From Coenobita brevimanus (taxonomy: Eukaryota > Arthropoda > Malacostraca > Decapoda > Coenobitidae): 64,000 nucleotides of DNA. A program made the position numbers and the translations under genes. Location of the stretch: contig CM064748.1 in NCBI GenBank assembly GCA_032717465.1, positions 8,102,807 to 8,166,806 on the forward strand. Direction: 5' to 3'. Below the pieces are notes generated by a model. That model did not search any database. It saw only the letters and a program-made list of their open reading frames with translations, and had not been told where the DNA came from. Positions 20,720 to 32,537 of the stretch are shown piece by piece; positions within the stretch are counted from its first letter, which is position 1; each line of letters begins with the position of its first letter.

Positions 20720-23700
20720 AACTTACCCTGACAAATGGAAACCTAAAAATTTTCAATGTCTATCGTCCGCCTGCAGCCGATCTACACCTGGGAGAGCTTT
20801 TCTCCCTTTCACAATCAGAGGAAATATTCATAGGGGGGGACATGAATTCCCATCACATGTGCCTCGGATCCCGAAGCCCAGCTAACCCAACAGGACGCCA
20901 CATAGCTCTAGTACTTGAAGAAACCCCGACCATATCCCTCCTCAACAACACCAACACCCCTACGCACCTACAGGGAGGTAGGCTGGATCTCTCCCTTGTT
21001 TCCTCCACTCTCGTTCCTCGATCCACTTGGGAGATCCACCCCACCTTAACATCAGATCACCACGCCATCCTCTGCTCCCTAGGAATCACTCCTCTACCGA
21101 TGCCCCTGGGCCCCCCCACACGATGGAACACGAAACAAGCAACCTGGGGCTTATTTACAGACACCCTAGCCCACCCCCTCCTTACCCTAGACCCCCTCAC
21201 CTGACCTTGACAGCCATGCCAACCAAATCACGGAGGCCTTCCAGGCGACGGCAGACACAGCAATCCCCATCACCGGTCCTCCAAAACACTTCCACAAAGA
21301 CCATTGGTATTATAACCCCAGGGTCAAAGAGCTCAACCACCATCTAAACAGAGCTAAAAAGATCTACCGCTCCAACACCACCCCCGATGCACTAAGATTA
21401 TCTCCAAAGTGTTATCAGGCACTCTATAGCGGAGAAGAACAGCATAAAAGAGCAGAAATGGCTGGAGTGGTGCCAATCTCTGGGAGCTCACACCAATCTC
21501 GGATCTATTTGGAGGAAACTAAAAGTAGTCTCTAGCCCTCCCACTGCCCACCCCCCAACCCACCCCAACCCCCGTGGGAAAGCTGATGACATGGCTGAGG
21601 CCTTTGCCCTTAGAACCTCCCCCAAACAACTCCCGCTCTCCACCAGACGCAAAACAAGATGACCTATACCAACACAGAGCACACCTGATCCACATTAATA
21701 AAAACACCCCAGCCGAGTCAGACTGCCCTTTCACCATACACGAACTAACACACACCTACAAAACTAGCACCGACACCGCTCCAGGTTCAGATGGGATTAC
21801 TTACAGCATGCTTTCACATGCGGGTCCAGTGACTAGGAAGGCCTTCCTTGACCTCTTCAACCACTCCTGGACCCTCAGACGTATACCCTCGCAGTGGAAG
21901 CGTGCTGTAATCCACCCCATCCCTAAACAAAACGACCCCAACAACCCCCGTCCTATCTCCCTTCTCAGTTGCCTTGGCAAAACTGCGGAGCGAATGGTTC
22001 TCCACCGTCTGACTTGGTCACTGCCTCCCCCACACAGCCACATCTTCGCCTACATCAAGGGCAAAGGTGCCTCAGAATGCCTCAACTCCTTCCTGTCTGA
22101 ATTCCGAGGAGGCAGAGGTCTAGCTGTCTTCATAGATCTCGAGAAGGCCTTCGAGCTAGCATGCCCAGAGGCTATCTTCGCAACCCTGGCACGCAGGGGA
22201 GTGAGGGGTCGCCTCCTTTGCTGGCTCGAGGACTTCTTCCGAGATCGTGAAGCTGCTGTCCGCTTCCAAGGATTCACCTCTTCCCCCCACAAACACCAAA
22301 ATGGCACTCCACAAGGCAGCATTCTCTGTCCAACCCTATTCAATGCCCTTGTGGAGTGCCTCCTACACATCGACTTTGGACCTGGGATCAGACTGCTGTG
22401 TTATGCAGATGATCTAGCCCTCGCCATCCACAGAGGTCCTTACCATGCTCAAGGCCAGAAAGCCCTCTCTAAAATACACTCAGCGTGCCAAGAACTCGGC
22501 CTCAAAATTAACGCCTCCAAAACAAAGGCCCTCCCTATCAACATCAGACCTCCCATCAACCAACTGAGCCTCGGTCAAACGCCCATTGCATACGTTACAA
22601 CACACAAATACCTGGGCGTGACCATCGATTCCCACTTCTCTTTCAGACCCGAAGTTGCACGCCTGAGAGATAAAACCAAAACCAGGATCTCGGCACTGAG
22701 AGCTCTAGCAGGTAAAGGGGGCGGAGCCACCTTTAAGGTCCTCCGCCTCTTTTATATGCAGACCATCAGATCAGTCATAGACTATTCCGCACCTGTTCTC
22801 CCAGCAATCGATGCAGGACACTCCCAAAAACTAGAAGTCATTCAGAATGAAGCCATGAGGATCATGTCCGGCTCTCCGAGGTGGACAAAGCTTGCCAACC
22901 TCCGCCTCGAGTGTGACCTCATTAGCCTTACCTCCGCATCCAAACTCGTGTTGCTACCCTTGCCACCAAACTAGCCCGCAGTGCATCTCCACTCCCCCTT
23001 TTATCACGAATCAAAACATCAGTAGACCTCCACCCTGATATACTCACGGGTAGCTGGCTCCACAGCACAGCCAGAGCCATCCACGCCCTCGAGACATCCT
23101 CATTCGTAAATCAAGCCCCTGACTCCCTTGCCCCCCACTATCGCCCCCAAGCCCCTTGGGACCCCCCTTTGTGCAAAACAATCATCACCAACACACCTCC
23201 TAAATCACACACCCCCACCCAGCAACTCCGCCAAGAAGGCCTACAGCACATCCACACCATCACCCCAAAGGATGCAGTCACCTACTATACTGATGGCTCT
23301 GTCTCTGATGGTTGAGCAGCTGCAGCCTTTGTCTGTGAACAAAGAGCACAGGGTTTCCGCCTAACCAACGGAGCTTCCACACTACAAGCGGAACTGGTGG
23401 CAATAGCGGCTGCACTAAAGGATGCCCTGCTCCATAACCCTTCATCAACTATCATCATTCACTCTGACTCTATGGCAGCCATCCACACCCTTAGACAGCC
23501 TCTTCCCAACGACAACATCTTCATCGTCACAGACCTACTTGCTACAACCCAGCAAATACAGGATGCAGGGGGATCAGTCATTATACATTGGATCCCCAGT
23601 CATGTAGGCATCAGGGGTAATGAAAAGGCAGATGACACTGCGAGACAAGCAACACTACGCCCCACCATTGACATAGAGACAGCACAGAGCTTCTCAAACA

Positions 23701-24161
23701 TCAAGGGGCAAATTCAACACCGCGCAAAAGCCCTCAGTCGAGAAGACCACAATCAGGAAGTACAGCTCGGCTCTCCTTCTGCAATGTGGTTTGCCCAGGC
23801 CACCCAATACGCGCCGCTCAAACCACCTCTGCCAAAAGACAATCGCTTGCTTAACCAACTCCGGCACCTCAGATTGGGATACCCCAGCCTCTCTGAACTA
23901 GAAACAGCAAGCGACCCCCCTCCCACAGAATGCGAGCACTGCCAAGTCGACACCCCTTACCCACTGCTCCATTACTTTCTTCGCTGCCCAGTCACCTCCC
24001 GCCTCAGGGCAAAATCCACCTACCCTAATCCTGACATTCCTAGAGCCCACACTGCAGCAATCCCACTCAGCACCCTCCGAAAGACCGCAGCCAGCATCGT
24101 TGCCACCGCCACATTCAGTGCCCTCCTTCAAGTGGTGCACAGCACGCACCCTCCACCCTAA
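20700..24161 (+). pseudogene. ORF2 remainder (endonuclease-RT-RNase H) of H4-B, broken
   Basis: This segment continues the endonuclease after the shift near 20705-20715 (NVYRPPAADLHLGELFS, GGDMNSHH, TSDHHAIL to 21204). A second shift follows. From 21574 the RT runs open to 22974, with PGSDGITYSMLSHAG, VIHPIPKQNDPNNPRPISLL, VFIDLEKAFELA, NGTPQGSILCPTLFN and the catalytic LLCYADDLALAI. Another shift near 22940 and a TGA near 23313 in the first RNase H motif (YYTDGSVSDG, then stop) separate it from the final part with IIHSDSMAAIHTL, HWIPSHVGIRGNEKADDTA and the terminal zinc motif CEHCQVDTPYPLLHYFLRC. Four lesions mean no working ORF2. Confidence 0.88.
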
Positions 24162-24162
24162 T

Positions 24163-24228
24163 TTTAATTTATTTATTTATATAATTTATGTATATGTATA
24201 TATATGTATGTGTATGTATATATATGTA

Positions 24229-24278
<50 letters not shown>

Positions 24279-24286
24279 GTGTATAT
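24163..24286. repeat. TA-rich microsatellite in the H4-B 3' UTR
   Basis: Tracts of TATG and TA follow the ORF2 stop. The Gypsy element inserted here: after its right LTR the AT-rich sequence resumes with ATATATATACATATG. TA-rich DNA is common at Gypsy insertion sites. Confidence 0.85.
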
Positions 24287-25074
24287 TGTTACATAGCCTA
24301 TGATTTCATCATCCTTTGTGTAATTTTAACGCACAGTATGCTGCATGTTTGATCACGAGCGTGTTCTGCCTCAGTCCCCCCCTTCTACCGTTATAGTAGA
24401 GTAAGTCGTCCTTTCTGTTATTCAGTGCGGGATTGTCGACCGTTTGTCCCCATCGCTTCATTTGCGCATCCTTATTACAAGTTGTATCAAGCTCTGCTGG
24501 CCCCTATATAATGAGCTCAGTCTCTGCATCATTGCCACTTAGATCTGCTCCTCATTTTGTTCACATCTCTGTCCTCCCCTGTACAGATATTATTATTGTG
24601 AGTGCTCAAGAAATCTCCAAACATCTAGCAGCTGTGTGTAATTTGAGTATAACCGTTGTTGCATTTTGTTCTTGTACTGTATAGCATAAGTTTAATTTGT
24701 AGGCCTAGTGAAGTTTGTAATTTATGTAGGGTTCTTTGTCAGCTATTTTTGATAATAGTTTGTATCTGTAATAATTTATCTGGCATTCACTGAGTATTAT
24801 CTGGTATCTCATTTTATCAGGGCTGACTTAGATAAATTTACTCTTGCTAATTTCGTGTTAATAGAGGCTATTGCAGTTAACCATATATTTAACCTGTTTA
24901 TTTGCCATTACATTATCCTTATGAGTCCTGAATGTTTTGTTGTTAGTTTGAGCATTAAACTTTAACTTGTAATTTTACCTAACTCTTTTGTTTTGGACCT
25001 GGAACTTTACGGGACAGTAGTGATTTTTAGCATTCTCACTTAAAGTGTACATTATCTTTCTCTGTTCCGTAACA
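24287..25074 (+). repeat. Left LTR of the Gypsy element
   Basis: 788 bp, nearly identical to the right LTR. I see about five differences: a C-run length, GCATCC against GCGTCC, TTTGAG against TCTGAG, and CAGCTATTT against CAGTCATTT. The TATATAATGAGCTCAGTCTC segment near 24503 is a likely TATA box and start region. The open 83-codon stretch at 24433 is in both LTRs and has no recognisable domain. Confidence 0.93.
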
Positions 25075-25128
25075 TAAATTTGGCGACCTCATATCAGGAT
25101 AATCAGGATATTATCATAAGGATATTGC

Positions 25129-28100
25129 TTGATATTTTGTGACTGTTACTTATTAATTATGTCTACTATTACTACACTTGATGAAGCCAAAGATTTATTG
25201 TCAAATGTGCAAACAGTGTGTGATATAGAACACAGAACAAAGAATGAACTTAAGCTTGTTGCTCAACAATTGGGAATTGCTGTTCGCTCTCATCATTCTA
25301 AAGATCAAATTGTTGGCATGATTAATAAGAGCTTGTTTAATGTGACTCCTCCAAATGAGCAAACGCAGATTGAAATAGCTAAGTTACAGCTAGCCCTGCA
25401 GGAGGCTTGTGCTAAGGAGGCGGAGTCTCGTGTTAAGGAGGCTGAATTTCAAGCACGTGCTAAGGAGGCTGAGTCTCAGGCTAAGGAGGCGGAATCTCAG
25501 GTTCGGATTCAGGAGGCACAGATACAGGCTCAGGCACAAGTTGAACTTGCCAGGATTCAGGCAGACCATGAGTATCGTATGAAACAAGGTGGAACTGGAT
25601 CATCTAGCTCTGATGATTTTGATGTTGCTAAAAATGTTAAACTTGTCCCTCCTTTTAATGAATCTGATTTAACGAAGTATTTTCAGTTGTTTGAGAGGGT
25701 AGCTACAGGTTTTAATTGGCCTAAGGAGTATTGGCCAGTACTCCTTCAAACTGTTCTCACCGGTAAAGCTCAAGTAACTTATGCATCTTTGCCTCAGGAT
25801 CAATCTGATAATTATGATGTAGTTAAGAGCTTGATTCTTAAGGCCTATGAGCTTGTTCCTGAAGCCTATAGAGTAAAATTTAGGACAACTTACAAGCAAG
25901 ATAAGCAATCCCATGTTGAGTATGCAAAAATCAAAGAAGATCTGTTAGAGCAGTGGTTAAATTCTAAGAATGTGGATTCTGATTTTGGTAAATTTAAGCA
26001 GATGATTTTGCTGGAGGACTTCAAGAGGTGTATTTATAAAGATGTAAGCCTATATCTCGATGAGAAAAGAATAGATAATTTGTCTGATGCTGCAGTTTTA
26101 GCTGATGAATATGTTCTCACTCACAAGAGATATTCTAGAGAAAAAGGGAAAGCTGAGAGTAAGTACGTTGCCTCTACTCAGAGTACAGGTAACAGGAAAG
26201 AGAATAAGGATGATGTTTCTCAGGAAGTAAATACCAGCTTCACCTCTAGATTTCAGAAAAGTAAATGTACTTATTGTAGTAAGCTTGGTCATACTACGGA
26301 GAGATGTTTCAGGAGACAGCGTGATGTGAACAAAAAGGAGTCTTTAAATATTCAGTCAATTGGTCTAGTGTCCACTCTTGAGAGTTCCCAGAATTCTTTA
26401 ACTGAGTTAACTGAACCTGCTTTGAGGGGTAACTTAAATTCTCATGATGGAGCTCCTCTTTTGAGCAGTAACGTGGGTGACACTCTCAAGAGTTCATGTG
26501 CTAATTTCCTGTCTGATGGTTTTGTCAGTCCTCTGGACAGTAATGACAGGAAATCAGTTAAAATATATCGTGATACAGGTGCTTGCCAATCCCTTATGCT
26601 GTCCAGTGTTCTAGGCTCTAATGTTAATTCCTCTGATGAAACTGTAATCTTACAAGGTGTAGGGAATAATTACTTCTCTGTCCCTCTGTGCAGAGTGAAT
26701 TTAGAGTCTGGTTTTGTTAATGGTTCCGTTATGGTTGGGTTGGTTGAGACACTCCCAATGTCAGGTGTAACTTTCTTACTTGGAAATGATATTGGTGGAA
26801 GTCAAGTGTGTCCAGCTCCTCAGTTGTCTAGAGAGCCAGTGGCTGCGGCCCAGGATTGTGATGTCCCTGATGTGTTCCCTGCATGTGCTGTCACTAGGGC
26901 TAAGTCTAAAGTTACTGGTGATTTAGAGGATAATGATGATGATGATGTTATCCTAGCTGACACTTTTCTTGCTAATCTGGACCATTCACCAGATGAGGCA
27001 GTACCCCGTAGTGTTGATAATTTGTCTCGTCAAGAGTTGGTTGAGTTGCAGGTTGCTGACCCTGAGTTGAAAGGTCTAGCTAACTCTGCTTGCAGTGAAG
27101 AAGAGTCAGCCGGTGCTTCTACTTGTTATTATGTAAAGTCAGGAGTACTTATGAGGAAGTGGAGACCCTCAACAGCATCAGCCGACTGTGAATGGGAGGT
27201 TGTACATCAATTTGTCATCCCTCGTGTTTGTAGGCAGGATATCATTAGAGTGGCTCATGATTCCAGTTTGGCAGGACACCTTGGAGTGAGGAAGACTGTG
27301 GCACGCATTTTGAAACACTTCTACTGGCCAGGTATCTTCAGGGATGTTTCCTGGTATTGTAAGTCTTGTCACACCTGTCAAGTTGTGGGGAAGTGTAATC
27401 AGACCGAAAAGGTTGCACCTCTAGTTCCCATTCCTCCTTTTGAGGCGCCTTTCACCCGTGTGTTGGTGGATATTGTGGGCCCTCTTCCTAAGACTTCTTC
27501 AGGATTTTCTTATGTGTTGACCATGATTGATATGGCTACTCGTTATCCTGAAGCCATTCCACTTAGAAATATCTCAGCAAAGAACGTGGTTAAGGAAATG
27601 CTAGGGTTCTTCACAAAGTTTGGTCTGCCCAAGGAGGTACAGTCAGACCGGGGAAGTAATTTCATGTCAAACGTTTTCAAACAGTCTCTGAAAGAGTTGG
27701 GCATCACCCAGATCACGTCTTCAGCTTACCATCCCCAGACCCAAGGAGCGTTGGAGAGATATCATCAAACACTCAAATCGATGCTCAAGAAATACTGTTT
27801 GGAACATCAGAAAGACTGGGATAAAGGTCTTCCATTCGTTGTGTTTGCTGCAAGAGAATCTCCAAATGAATCACTGGGCTTCTCACCTTTTGAACTACTG
27901 TTTGGCCATGAAGTAAGAGGACCCCTTAAGCTACTCAAGGAATGCTGGCTGTCGGAGGAAGATGACGTCAACCTGCTGGAGTATGTGATGAATTTCAAAG
28001 AACGGCTGTCCACTGCTTTACAGCTGGCGAGAGAGAATTTAGGAGCTGCTCAGGAGAAGATGAAGACTTGGTATGATAAGAAGTCCAGGTTACGCCACTT

Positions 28101-29796
28101 TCAGCCAGGAGATCAGGTTTTGATTCTGCTACCAGTTCATGGGCAACCTCTTCAAGCCAAGTTTAGTGGCCCTTATTTCGTGGAGAAGAAACTCAGTGAT
28201 GTCAGCTATGTCATCGCCACACCAGATCGTAGAAAGAGCAAGCAACTATGTCACATCAACATGCTAAAGTTATATCACAGGCGGGACGAAAATAATCCAG
28301 TCTGCACTGTAGCTGTTCCACCCGAGTCTGCAAGTGAAGCTCTCCCATGCAGTATGAGCCTGAGTGATAGTTTGGGGAAGAATCCTGATATCATGAATGA
28401 TCTCCAGACTAAGCTTTCTCATCTACCACCCAAGGAAAGGCAGGAGTTTTCGGCATTACTGCAGGAGTACCCGCAAGTGTTCCGTGCCACTCCAGGAAGA
28501 ACCACTGTGTTGATGCATGATGTCGATGTTGAAGACGCAAAGCCAATTAAATTGCCTCCTTACCGTGTGAACCCAGTGAAAGTTCCTCTCATCCAGAAGG
28601 AGCTTGGCTACCTGTTGGACCACAAGATGATTGAGCCCTGTCAGAGCGAGTGGAGTTCTCCTGTCACTCTAGTCCCTAAGCCAGGTGGGTCACAGAGGCT
28701 TTGCATCGACTACAGACGTGTTAATCAGATAACCAAAACAGACACTTACCCTCTCCCTCGTGTGGAAGATTGCATAGACAAGATCGGAAAGGCTAGGTAC
28801 ATAAGTAAGTTTGATTTGTTAAAGGGATACTGGCAAGTACCTATGACTGAACGTGCTAGGGAGATCTCATGTTTTGTAACACTAGGAAAGGCTTTTGCAT
28901 GTTCTGTAATTCCGTATGGTATGAAGAATGCACCAGCCACATTTCAGAAGCTCATGAATGTTGTAACAGAGGGTTTGGCAGGGTGTGTTGTTTATATTGA
29001 TGATGTATTAATCTTCAGTGACAACTGGAAAGATCATCTATGCCATGTCAGTAAATTTCTTGACCGTTTAGTTCAGGCTAATCTTGTAGCTAATTTATCA
29101 AAGTGTGAGTTTGGTCAAGCTGAAGTTCAGTACCTTGGGTATGTAATTGGTGATGGACATGTTGCACCACCAGGAGCTAAGGTTCAGGTTATAAGTGATC
29201 TTCCCAGACCTAAAAGTAGGAAAGAGCTACAAAGATTTTTGGGAATGGTAGGTTATTACCGGAGATTTGTTCTTAACTTTTCTATTCTTGTATCACCACT
29301 TACAGACCTACTGAAAAAGGGAGTTGAATTCGTCTGGACCGATAACTGTGAATCCTCTTTCAACAAACTTAAAGCTATTCTATTAAGTCAGCCAGTGCTC
29401 GCTACTCCAAATTTTGCTAAGCCTTTTAAGATGGCTGTTGATGCAAGTGATACAGGAGCTGGGGCTGTTTTGCTGCAAGAGGATGATCAGGGTATTGAAC
29501 ATCCTGTATCTTATTACAGTAAGAAGTTCACTCCACCTCAAAAGAACTACTCAACTATTGAGAAAGAGCTTTTGGCCTTGATTTTGGGTTTACAGCATTT
29601 TTCATTTTATTTGTGTTCTGGTTTTGACCCCATAGTCATTTATACCGATCATAACCCACTGAAATTCCTTAGTAAGTTTAAAGATAAAAATCAGAGATTG
29701 ACAAGATGGAGTCTACTTCTTCAGGAGTATTCATTAGACATACAACATGTCAAGGGGAAAGAAAATGTTATTGCAGATTGCTTATCTAGACTTTAG
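25129..29796 (+). CDS. Gypsy gag-PR-IN-RT-RNase H polyprotein
   Basis: One open frame of 1555 codons; the start MSTITTLDEAKDLL at 25159 is the more likely one because it opens the folded gag region. Positions in the longer frame: a repetitive KEAES coiled region about 85-140, capsid about 165-330, CCHC knuckle CTYCSKLGHTTERC at 379, protease motif YRDTGACQSL near 480, integrase HHCC zinc region about 700-750, DDE residues in VDIVGPL (780), QSDRGSNF (839) and GALERYHQ (875), RT with CIDYRRVN (1192) and YIDDVLIF (1288), and RNase H starting VDASDTGAG (1437). Integrase before RT is the Copia-like order. All catalytic motifs look intact and there is no stop. It has no envelope gene and no chromodomain that I can see. 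Confidence 0.93.
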   Translation: MIFCDCYLLIMSTITTLDEAKDLLSNVQTVCDIEHRTKNELKLVAQQLGIAVRSHHSKDQIVGMINKSLFNVTPPNEQTQIEIAKLQLALQEACAKEAESRVKEAEFQARAKEAESQAKEAESQVRIQEAQIQAQAQVELARIQADHEYRMKQGGTGSSSSDDFDVAKNVKLVPPFNESDLTKYFQLFERVATGFNWPKEYWPVLLQTVLTGKAQVTYASLPQDQSDNYDVVKSLILKAYELVPEAYRVKFRTTYKQDKQSHVEYAKIKEDLLEQWLNSKNVDSDFGKFKQMILLEDFKRCIYKDVSLYLDEKRIDNLSDAAVLADEYVLTHKRYSREKGKAESKYVASTQSTGNRKENKDDVSQEVNTSFTSRFQKSKCTYCSKLGHTTERCFRRQRDVNKKESLNIQSIGLVSTLESSQNSLTELTEPALRGNLNSHDGAPLLSSNVGDTLKSSCANFLSDGFVSPLDSNDRKSVKIYRDTGACQSLMLSSVLGSNVNSSDETVILQGVGNNYFSVPLCRVNLESGFVNGSVMVGLVETLPMSGVTFLLGNDIGGSQVCPAPQLSREPVAAAQDCDVPDVFPACAVTRAKSKVTGDLEDNDDDDVILADTFLANLDHSPDEAVPRSVDNLSRQELVELQVADPELKGLANSACSEEESAGASTCYYVKSGVLMRKWRPSTASADCEWEVVHQFVIPRVCRQDIIRVAHDSSLAGHLGVRKTVARILKHFYWPGIFRDVSWYCKSCHTCQVVGKCNQTEKVAPLVPIPPFEAPFTRVLVDIVGPLPKTSSGFSYVLTMIDMATRYPEAIPLRNISAKNVVKEMLGFFTKFGLPKEVQSDRGSNFMSNVFKQSLKELGITQITSSAYHPQTQGALERYHQTLKSMLKKYCLEHQKDWDKGLPFVVFAARESPNESLGFSPFELLFGHEVRGPLKLLKECWLSEEDDVNLLEYVMNFKERLSTALQLARENLGAAQEKMKTWYDKKSRLRHFQPGDQVLILLPVHGQPLQAKFSGPYFVEKKLSDVSYVIATPDRRKSKQLCHINMLKLYHRRDENNPVCTVAVPPESASEALPCSMSLSDSLGKNPDIMNDLQTKLSHLPPKERQEFSALLQEYPQVFRATPGRTTVLMHDVDVEDAKPIKLPPYRVNPVKVPLIQKELGYLLDHKMIEPCQSEWSSPVTLVPKPGGSQRLCIDYRRVNQITKTDTYPLPRVEDCIDKIGKARYISKFDLLKGYWQVPMTERAREISCFVTLGKAFACSVIPYGMKNAPATFQKLMNVVTEGLAGCVVYIDDVLIFSDNWKDHLCHVSKFLDRLVQANLVANLSKCEFGQAEVQYLGYVIGDGHVAPPGAKVQVISDLPRPKSRKELQRFLGMVGYYRRFVLNFSILVSPLTDLLKKGVEFVWTDNCESSFNKLKAILLSQPVLATPNFAKPFKMAVDASDTGAGAVLLQEDDQGIEHPVSYYSKKFTPPQKNYSTIEKELLALILGLQHFSFYLCSGFDPIVIYTDHNPLKFLSKFKDKNQRLTRWSLLLQEYSLDIQHVKGKENVIADCLSRL

Positions 29797-29857
29797 ACAG
29801 ATTGTTTTAGAGTAATAAGAAATTTCCTTTGTAAATTTCTTTTTCTTTGTGGGGAGG

Positions 29858-30644
29858 TGTTACATAGCCTATGATTTCATCATCCTTTGTGTAATTTTAA
29901 CGCACAGTATGCTGCATGTTTGATCACGAGCGTGTTCTGCCTCAGTCCCCCCTTCTACCGTTATAGTAGAGTAAGTCGTCCTTTCTGTTATTCAGTGCGG
30001 GATTGTCGACCGTTTGTCCCCATCGCTTCATTTGCGCGTCCTTATTACAAGTTGTATCAAGCTCTGCTGGCCCCTATATAATGAGCTCAGTCTCTGCATC
30101 ATTGCCACTTAGATCTGCTCCTCATTTTGTTCACATCTCTGTCCTCCCCTGTACAGATATTATTATTGTGAGTGCTCAAGAAATCTCCAAACATCTAGCA
30201 GCTGTGTGTAATCTGAGTATAACCGTTGTTGCATTTTGTTCTTGTACTGTATAGCATAAGTTTAATTTGTAGGCCTAGTGAAGTTTGTAATTTATGTAGG
30301 GTTCTTTGTCAGTCATTTTTGATAATAGTTTGTATCTGTAATAATTTATCTGGCATTCACTGAGTATTATCTGGTATCTCATTTTATCAGGGCTGACTTA
30401 GATAAATTTACTCTTGCTAATTTCGTGTTAATAGAGGCTATTGCAGTTAACCATATATTTAACCTGTTTATTTGCCATTACATTATCCTTATGAGTCCTG
30501 AATGTTTTGTTGTTAGTTTGAGCATTAAACTTTAACTTGTAATTTTACCTAACTCTTTTGTTTTGGACCTGGAACTTTACGGGACAGTAGTGATTTTTAG
30601 CATTCTCACTTAAAGTGTACATTATCTTTCTCTGTTCCGTAACA
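29858..30644 (+). repeat. Right LTR of the Gypsy element
   Basis: 787 bp, the pair of the LTR at 24287. It is preceded by the polypurine tract GTGGGGAGG and followed by ATAT, the same four bases that precede the left LTR. Confidence 0.93.
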
Positions 30645-30831
30645 ATATATATACATATGTTTGTATCTATATTTACTTATTTTTATTTTTTTATTTATTT
30701 TTATTTTATTTTTTTTATCTATTTATTTTTTTTTTTTATAAAGCCGAAGAAACAGACTGTGTACAGGGCGGCACGTCCGCGCTGTTCACACGGCCTGTCT
30801 TCCCCATTCACACCAAAGCCTAACTCCACCG

Positions 30832-30900
30832 ACCGGGCTAATGTATGGCCCGGCCTCCACTATAGGTGGAGGAAATCTTAAAACGAACGAACGAACGAAC
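30832..30900 (+). other. 3' double hairpin and GAAC tail of H4-B
   Basis: Hairpin 1 (GGGC...GCCC within ACCGGGCTAATGTATGGCCC) and hairpin 2 (CCTCCACTATAGGTGGAGG) are followed by AAATCTTAAAACGAACGAAC and more GAAC units, directly before the target duplication. Hairpin 2 differs from that of unit H4-A by one compensated base pair. Confidence 0.82.
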
Positions 30901-30912
30901 GCGGGGTCGTCA
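30901..30912 (+). repeat. H4 target-site duplication, copy 3
   Basis: GCGGGGTCGTCA, followed by TCATTGTTGGTGCTGGGAG, the normal H4 leader as seen in unit 1 at 4612. This is the downstream edge of the H4 array. Confidence 0.92.
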
Positions 30913-30962
30913 TCATTGTTGGTGCTGGGAGCGGAGTGGACACTCACTACTACTGGGTCTGA

Positions 30963-31292
<330 letters not shown>

Positions 31293-31370
31293 GAGGGTGC
31301 GTGCCTAACTGCATGGCACTATTCCACCTGGCCACGGCAAAGCACACAACAACAACAACAACCACCACCG

Positions 31371-31388
31371 AACCTCTTTTAGAGGTCC
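31371..31388 (+). terminator. Histone 3' stem-loop of H4
   Basis: AACCTCTTTTAGAGGTCC, 79 nt after the stop. Its core, ACCTCTTTTAGAGGT, equals that of the unit 1 H4 stem-loop. Confidence 0.78.
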
Positions 31389-31581
31389 ACACCTAATTTC
31401 TGTGAAAGAGAATGAATGAAAGCATAGTAGCATAAGTAAATGCAGACGTTGAGCAGGTTAGCTAGCACTTTTTTTTTTTTTTCTTTTTTTAAGGTAACGG
31501 ATAGGAAGACATGTAATGCAACCCAACCAACTCTTACCACACCTAACATAACCAACCCTAACCTAACTGAACCATACCAAA

Positions 31582-31615
<34 letters not shown>

Positions 31616-32537
31616 GCAGTTTAAAAAAAAAAAAAAGGGGGGGTTAGGCAACTGTCAATTTTGCCTCTACATCTTCTAATTTTAATGGACGTCTGCATAC
31701 ATATACATTATCACTTATTTTGCTGGGCCATTGCTTTCTCTGTCCCTCTGATCTCCCCCCCCCCCATTTCAGGAAAGCTTTCTCCATACCTACCAGGGCA
31801 ATTTCCATCCTGTTGCGAGAGCATCTCCTCTGCTGTGCTCCGGGAGTCGCCTCCATAAATCGTGAAGGCAAATCCCACTATTCCAAGGTATTTCTGCCTT
31901 CATATGCACAAGCAGCAAACTTGAAGAATGCACCTAGAGAATAGAAGACATAGTCAGTCACGTCAGTGAGGCACCACCCACACAGTGCATGATATGAATG
32001 CCTAAGTGTTAGACAGACAGAATGTCTGCATATGAACAAGTTATCCCTTGAATTTGTCGCTGTCACGGCCGTTTTCTCTAAGTGCCAAAACCCACCAATC
32101 ACCCATCGTACAAGCATTGCATCAACCGCCATACAACCGCTGAGGCCTGAAATCAAATTTAAATGGATCCGGTTGGTACTTGCACGACCGCTAGTGCATT
32201 ACATAGAAGAGGTGGTCGACAAGGTGGCTGACACTCGCCTCCCAACAGCTTCACTAAGCAGGCCTACACCGGAGCTCGCAGTTCGATGGCTGCTGCTGCT
32301 GCTGCTGCTGTTGATGATGATGATGATGATTATTATTATTATTATTAATCTTGATGATGATGATGATGATGATGATGAATGAATGGATGGATGAATAGAT
32401 AGATTGTGGTTTTTGATTTTATAGGAACTAGTTGTTGTAATACTACTCCTAATGACGAGAGAAATGAATGAATAGTATTTTCTTAATTATTCCTCTTATT
32501 TGGGGGTGTTAAATCCACCATGGTCGTCACCACACGG

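Larger units (their letters stand above)
24287..30644 (+). mobile_element. Ty3/Gypsy LTR retrotransposon, Gmr1-like, 6.36 kb
   Basis: A complete LTR element has LTRs at 24287-25074 and 29858-30644, beginning TGTTACA and ending TAACA, and is flanked by ATAT on both sides. A primer-binding region follows the left LTR (TTTGGCGACC), and a purine tract, GTGGGGAGG, precedes the right LTR. One uninterrupted polyprotein frame lies between. The integrase precedes the RT, which is unusual for Gypsy and defines Gmr1-like elements. The LTRs differ at only a handful of positions, so the insertion is recent. It entered the 3' UTR of LINE H4-B. Confidence 0.93.
17834..30900 (+). mobile_element. H4-family autonomous LINE H4-B, interrupted by a Gypsy element
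   Basis: Full-length element of about 6.7 kb once the 6.36-kb Gypsy insertion is removed. Order: a leader of 657 nt with the conserved RNA module, a gag-endonuclease frame (18491-20719), the rest of ORF2 in broken frames to 24161, a 3' UTR with a TA microsatellite into which the Gypsy element inserted, two hairpins and a GAAC tail. Both ends abut GCGGGGTCGTCA. It is transcriptionally parallel to H4 and separates H4 from its promoter. Several frame breaks and a stop make it non-autonomous now. Confidence 0.9.

Noticed and set aside
24433..24684. 83-codon frame inside the LTR
   Set aside because: It is present in both LTRs only because the LTRs are copies of each other. It has no recognisable domain and overlaps the likely promoter region.
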